Shown one piece after another: positions 14,394-16,954 of a stretch of DNA of 16,954 nucleotides (the stretch's first letter is position 1; every line of letters begins with the position of its first letter). The stretch comes from an uncultured Collinsella sp. GTDB taxonomy: Bacteria > Actinomycetota > Coriobacteriia > Coriobacteriales > Coriobacteriaceae. The translations under genes were made by a program, and so were the position numbers. The notes under the pieces were generated by a model, which did not search any database, was not told where the DNA came from, and saw only the letters and a list, made by a program, of their open reading frames with translations. Location: contig URKM01000042.1 in the NCBI GenBank assembly GCA_900548365.1, positions 1 through 16,954 of the forward strand, read 5' to 3'.

Positions 14394-16007
14394 CTACAGG
14401 GCCGTCGAGCAGGCTCTGCATCGGTCGCATGCGCGCCGTGCCGACGGCGCGGCCGCGATGCCGCCCTGGGCGGTTTCTCGAAGCGAGGAGGGGAGCGCGC
14501 GGCCCACGGCCAGCATGACGGCCGCCATCTCGTCGAAGGGGACGAGCGCGGGGACGCCGGATAGGGCGAGTTGCGCCGAAGAGAAGGCGCAGGCGACGCC
14601 GATGGCGTTTCGATTCTGGCAGGGGACCTCGACGAGCCCGCCGACGGGGTCGCAAACGAGGCCCAGCAGGTTCGAAAGGGCGATCGAGGCCGCGTCCAGT
14701 GCCTGCTTCGCGTCGCCGCCGTGCATCTGGGTGAGGGCCGCCGCCGCCATCGCCGCTGCGGAGCCCACTTCCGCCTGGCAGCCCCCTTCGGCTCCGGCGA
14801 CGCAGGCGGAGGTGGAGAGGATCAAACCGACCGCGGCGGCGCAGTACAGCGCCTCTGCGATGCGCTCGTCGTCGATGCCGAGGTTGCCGGCGGCCGCGAG
14901 GACGCAACCCGGTACGACGCCCGCGGAGCCCGCCGTGGGGGCCGCGACGATGACGCCCATCGTGGCCGAGCGCTCGAGCACGGCCATGGCGCGCGCGACG
15001 GCGTCGGTCTGCACCGCGCCCATGAGGTCGGAGCCGATTCGTCCGCCCTCGTCGCCGACCGCTTTCGCCTGGCCGTCGAGAAAGCCCCCGAGGGAGCGCT
15101 GCGGATGGATGAGCGGCGCGGACGTCTCGCTCCGCATGACCTCGATGACGCGGGCCATCTGGGCGGCAGCCGCCTCTACGCTTGTCATGCGCTCCTCGCG
15201 AAGGCGCATGACGCCACCGAGCGAGAGCCCCAGCTCGCGAGAGGCGGCGAGGAGCTGCGATGCGTCGTCGAAGAGGTCGGGGACCGAAACGCCGGGTCCG
15301 AGCGATGAGACCGACCCGGGAAGCTCGATGAACGTTGCGTAGCCGACGAGGTCGAGGGAGCGTACGGCCGGCAGGACATCGCGCTGCGGCGCTCCATCCG
15401 TCTCGAATACGGAGTACGCCTGTCCGCCCGCCTCGGTACGGTAGGTTCGGCAGAAGGCGATGTTCATCTGCGCTTGGGCGAGCGCTCCGGTGAGGGCGGC
15501 GAGGGCCCCGGGCGCGTCGCGATGCGCGACGAAGAGCGTGGTGTAGAGTCCCGAGATCTCGACTTGGACGCCGTTGATGGCGCTGATGCGCATCCTGCCG
15601 CCGCCGAGGCTTTCGCCGCGGACATCGGCCGAAGCGCCCGTCGTGCTTTCCAGGTGGATATCCACCGTGTTGGGGTGGATCGAGGGATCGTCTCCCCCCA
15701 GGATGAATTCGAACGAGAGGCCGCGTCGGCGGGCGTGGTCGAATGCATCGCGGATGCGCTCGTCATCGGTGTCGAAGCCCAGGATGCCGCCGACGAGCGC
15801 GCGGTCCGTGCCGTGGCCCCGGTAGGTGTGCGCGAAGCTGTTCCACAGGGTGAAGCTGACGCGTGCGATGTCGCCCTCGATCAAGGTCGAGGCGACGCGC
15901 GCGCAGCGCAGCGCCCCCGCCGTATGCGAGGACGAGGGCCCCACCATGATGGGGCCGAGTATCTCGAAGGCCGAGGTGGTGGCAAACGATTGCGGCTTTG
16001 CGGACAT
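14394..16007 (-). CDS. L-serine ammonia-lyase (iron-sulfur L-serine dehydratase), fused beta and alpha parts
   Basis: 537 residues. Converts L-serine to pyruvate and ammonia in the cytoplasm with a [4Fe-4S] cluster. The beta part (about 10-150) has GPIMVGPSSSHTAGA, then an ACT-like regulatory domain (about 153-225). The alpha part (about 255-520) has C410 (GGCQAEVG), C452 (VCDPVGG) and C463 (PCQNRN); the spacing 42 and 11 is that of the cluster ligands in the structurally known Legionella enzyme. The chain ends in a tail with C527, C530 and C533, possibly related to the C-terminal cysteine that caps the cluster in that enzyme. Start chosen at 16007 because AGGAGG lies 5 nt upstream. It lies between gltX and the L,D-transpeptidase gene on the same strand. 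Many genomes encode separate alpha and beta chains; here they are one chain. Confidence 0.96.
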   Translation of the reverse strand: MSAKPQSFATTSAFEILGPIMVGPSSSHTAGALRCARVASTLIEGDIARVSFTLWNSFAHTYRGHGTDRALVGGILGFDTDDERIRDAFDHARRRGLSFEFILGGDDPSIHPNTVDIHLESTTGASADVRGESLGGGRMRISAINGVQVEISGLYTTLFVAHRDAPGALAALTGALAQAQMNIAFCRTYRTEAGGQAYSVFETDGAPQRDVLPAVRSLDLVGYATFIELPGSVSSLGPGVSVPDLFDDASQLLAASRELGLSLGGVMRLREERMTSVEAAAAQMARVIEVMRSETSAPLIHPQRSLGGFLDGQAKAVGDEGGRIGSDLMGAVQTDAVARAMAVLERSATMGVIVAAPTAGSAGVVPGCVLAAAGNLGIDDERIAEALYCAAAVGLILSTSACVAGAEGGCQAEVGSAAAMAAAALTQMHGGDAKQALDAASIALSNLLGLVCDPVGGLVEVPCQNRNAIGVACAFSSAQLALSGVPALVPFDEMAAVMLAVGRALPSSLRETAQGGIAAAPSARRACDRCRACSTAL

Positions 16008-16037
16008 GACTCCTCCTGCTCGACCGGCCACTGGGGC

Positions 16038-16093
16038 GGTGAGACCACTGCGCTCAGCTTCGCTTCGCTCGGAAATCGCGCTGGGGTCTCACC
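16038..16093. repeat. Long imperfect hairpin (leader of serine dehydratase gene)
   Basis: Outer arms GGTGAGACC (16038-16046) and GGTCTCACC (16085-16093) are perfect. After short mismatches the stem continues with GCGC (16050-16053) on GCGC (16078-16081), giving about 14 pairs over 16 positions and a loop of about 24 nt. It lies 31 nt upstream of the dehydratase ATG, so it would be in its mRNA leader. The inner sequence 16051-16065 is the exact reverse complement of 16271-16285 in the loop of the other hairpin. Confidence 0.6.
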
Positions 16094-16166
16094 ATCCCAA
16101 CGTCTTTCGTACCAGGCAATACGAAGCATTCGCGGCCGTAAACGTCAGAACAACAAAACTAGTGTA

Positions 16167-16203
16167 GCGAATCGCCGGGGCGGTCTGCACCTCGGCGATT
16201 CGC
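16167..16203 (-). terminator. Probable terminator after gltX
   Basis: A perfect 11-bp inverted repeat GCGAATCGCCG (16167-16177) with CGGCGATTCGC (16193-16203) and a 15-nt loop. On the minus strand it is followed after 8 nt by TTTTGTTGTT, a T-rich tail. It is about 118 nt after the gltX stop. The delayed tail makes it a moderate rather than ideal intrinsic terminator. Confidence 0.55.
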
Positions 16204-16234
16204 ACCCGCCCGATGGCTCGAGTGGGTCATCATG

Positions 16235-16308
16235 GGACAGGCCCCTTTATCTCCTGAGTGATTCTGAGCAAAGCGAAGCTGAGCGAAGGAGATAAAAGGG
16301 GCCTGTCC
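16235..16308. repeat. Near-perfect 21-bp palindromic hairpin just after gltX
   Basis: Arms 16235-16255 (starting GGACAGGCCCC) and 16287-16308 (ending GGGGCCTGTCC) pair over 21 bp with one extra A in the right arm; the loop is 31 nt. It begins 12 nt after the gltX stop. No T-run follows on either strand, so it looks more like a dispersed palindromic (REP/MITE-like) element or mRNA 3'-end stabiliser than a terminator. Confidence 0.65.
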
Positions 16309-16320
16309 GAAGGGATGTGG

Positions 16321-16954
16321 CTACAGCGCCATCGGACGGGCGCGGTCGATGCGGGCGAGGCAGTCGTCGCGACCGATGAGCGCCATGGTCTCGCCGAGCG
16401 GGGGGCTCACCATGTTGCCGCATTCAGCGACGCGGACGGCACCGAAGAGGAGGCGCTTCTTCACATCGAGCGCCTCGGGCAGGGGCTCGAGGGCAGCGTC
16501 GATGGCCTCGGCCGTCCAATCCTCGACGGCCTCGAGCGCGGTGCGCGCGGCGTCGAGCACGGCGCCCATGCCCTCCTTGGCGAGGCCCTTTGCCACGGAC
16601 TTCTCGTCGTACTCGAGGGTCTCGGCGGTCTTGAACACCGGGGCCGCCACGGCGGCCGCGTCGGCGGGCATCTTGGTGCGCGGGCGCACGATGGCGGCCA
16701 GGGCGTCGACCCAGGCCTCGTCTGCCTCGAAGCCCTCGTCGATGAGGCCTGCCTCGAGCAGCTCGGGAAGCATGATCTCGTCGGCGAACGTCGCGTCGTC
16801 CATCGCGTTGATGTACTCGGCGTTCATCCAATCGAGCTTCTTGGGGTCGAAGGTCGCCGGGTTCTTGGAGATGCGCTCGAGGCTGAATTGGCTCGCGAGC
16901 ACGTCGCGGGGGATGACCGTGGTCTCGCCGTCGAGCGACCAGCCGAGCAGCGCC
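16321..16954 (-). CDS. gltX: Glutamyl-tRNA synthetase, C-terminal part (gene runs past window end)
   Basis: About 210 C-terminal residues; the reading frame is open to the window edge, so the true start and the catalytic HIGH and KMSKS regions lie outside. The enzyme charges tRNA-Glu with glutamate in the cytoplasm. The visible part starts ALLGWSLDGETTVI and continues LERISKNPATFDPKKLDWMNAEYI, the well-known junction from catalytic to anticodon-binding domain of bacterial GluRS. The chain ends with RLLFGAVRVAECGNMVSPPLGETMALIGRD, typical of its C-terminal domain. A GTG at 16902 is an internal valine, not a start. Stop is TAG at 16321. Interestingly, a tRNA-Glu gene lies at the other end of the window. 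Discriminating versus nondiscriminating charging cannot be told from this part. Confidence 0.96.
   Translation of the reverse strand, partial: ALLGWSLDGETTVIPRDVLASQFSLERISKNPATFDPKKLDWMNAEYINAMDDATFADEIMLPELLEAGLIDEGFEADEAWVDALAAIVRPRTKMPADAAAVAAPVFKTAETLEYDEKSVAKGLAKEGMGAVLDAARTALEAVEDWTAEAIDAALEPLPEALDVKKRLLFGAVRVAECGNMVSPPLGETMALIGRDDCLARIDRARPMAL

Larger units (their letters stand above)
16008..16320. other. 313-bp hairpin-rich gap between gltX and the serine dehydratase gene
   Basis: The gap holds three inverted repeats, described separately (16038-16093, 16167-16203, 16235-16308). No gene is supported. I could not settle on a promoter for the dehydratase gene: several -10-like words on the minus strand (for example TACACT at 16166-16161) lack matching -35 boxes. 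Confidence 0.6.

Noticed and set aside
16008..16093. T-box or other known riboswitch in the serine dehydratase leader
   Set aside because: The leader has a hairpin but no T-box consensus, antiterminator sequence or terminator pair, and I recognise no known riboswitch motif.

Overview
The window is GC-rich, tightly packed and free of transposases, phage genes or rRNA. Gene content and style suggest an actinobacterium of the class Coriobacteriia (Collinsella/Olsenella-like). Pointers are a one-piece iron-sulfur L-serine dehydratase, an L,D-transpeptidase with a long proline-rich cytoplasmic tail, a lone GCS2-type glutamate-cysteine ligase, and FtsX-type ABC exporters. The taxon is an inference from style, not from a marker gene.

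Layout. (1) Positions 1-217: a minus-strand tRNA operon, tRNA-Gln(CTG) then tRNA-Glu(CTC), the latter cut by the window edge, with a good promoter. (2) 282-5396, minus: a three-gene MacAB/YknXYZ-like exporter operon (membrane-fusion adaptor, ATPase, permease), followed by a glutamate-cysteine ligase family gene. (3) 5625-9416, minus: a second ABC transporter, an ATPase and a 1036-residue double-FtsX permease whose genes abut exactly. (4) 9761-12252, plus: a TetR-type regulator, an OmpR-type response regulator and a histidine kinase with almost no extracytoplasmic loop. (5) 12253-12499: a convergent gap with two different tandem repeats and a strong hairpin terminator. (6) 12500-14194, minus: a membrane-anchored L,D-transpeptidase (cell-wall 3-3 crosslinking). 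(7) 14394-16007, minus: L-serine dehydratase. (8) 16008-16320: a gap rich in hairpins. (9) 16321 to the window end, minus: the C-terminal part of glutamyl-tRNA synthetase.

How the parts may work together. Regions 2-4 look like one envelope-stress or drug-response island: two exporters, a TetR regulator and a two-component system with an intramembrane-sensing kinase. The strongest new observation is a near-palindromic 16-bp site (core TGAC-N6-GTCA) just upstream of the promoter region of BOTH exporter operons. The sites match at 13 of 16 positions and one lies in the gap shared with the tetR gene, which suggests a small regulon controlled by that TetR protein.

Other points for a second look are two tandem repeats, each containing the stop codon of one of two convergent genes; two hairpins between gltX and the serine dehydratase gene whose loops are complementary over 15 nt; a 10-bp inverted repeat straddling the L,D-transpeptidase promoter; a leader hairpin before the second ABC operon; and a cysteine-rich tail on the serine dehydratase. 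No clearly new multi-gene system can be proven from this sequence alone.
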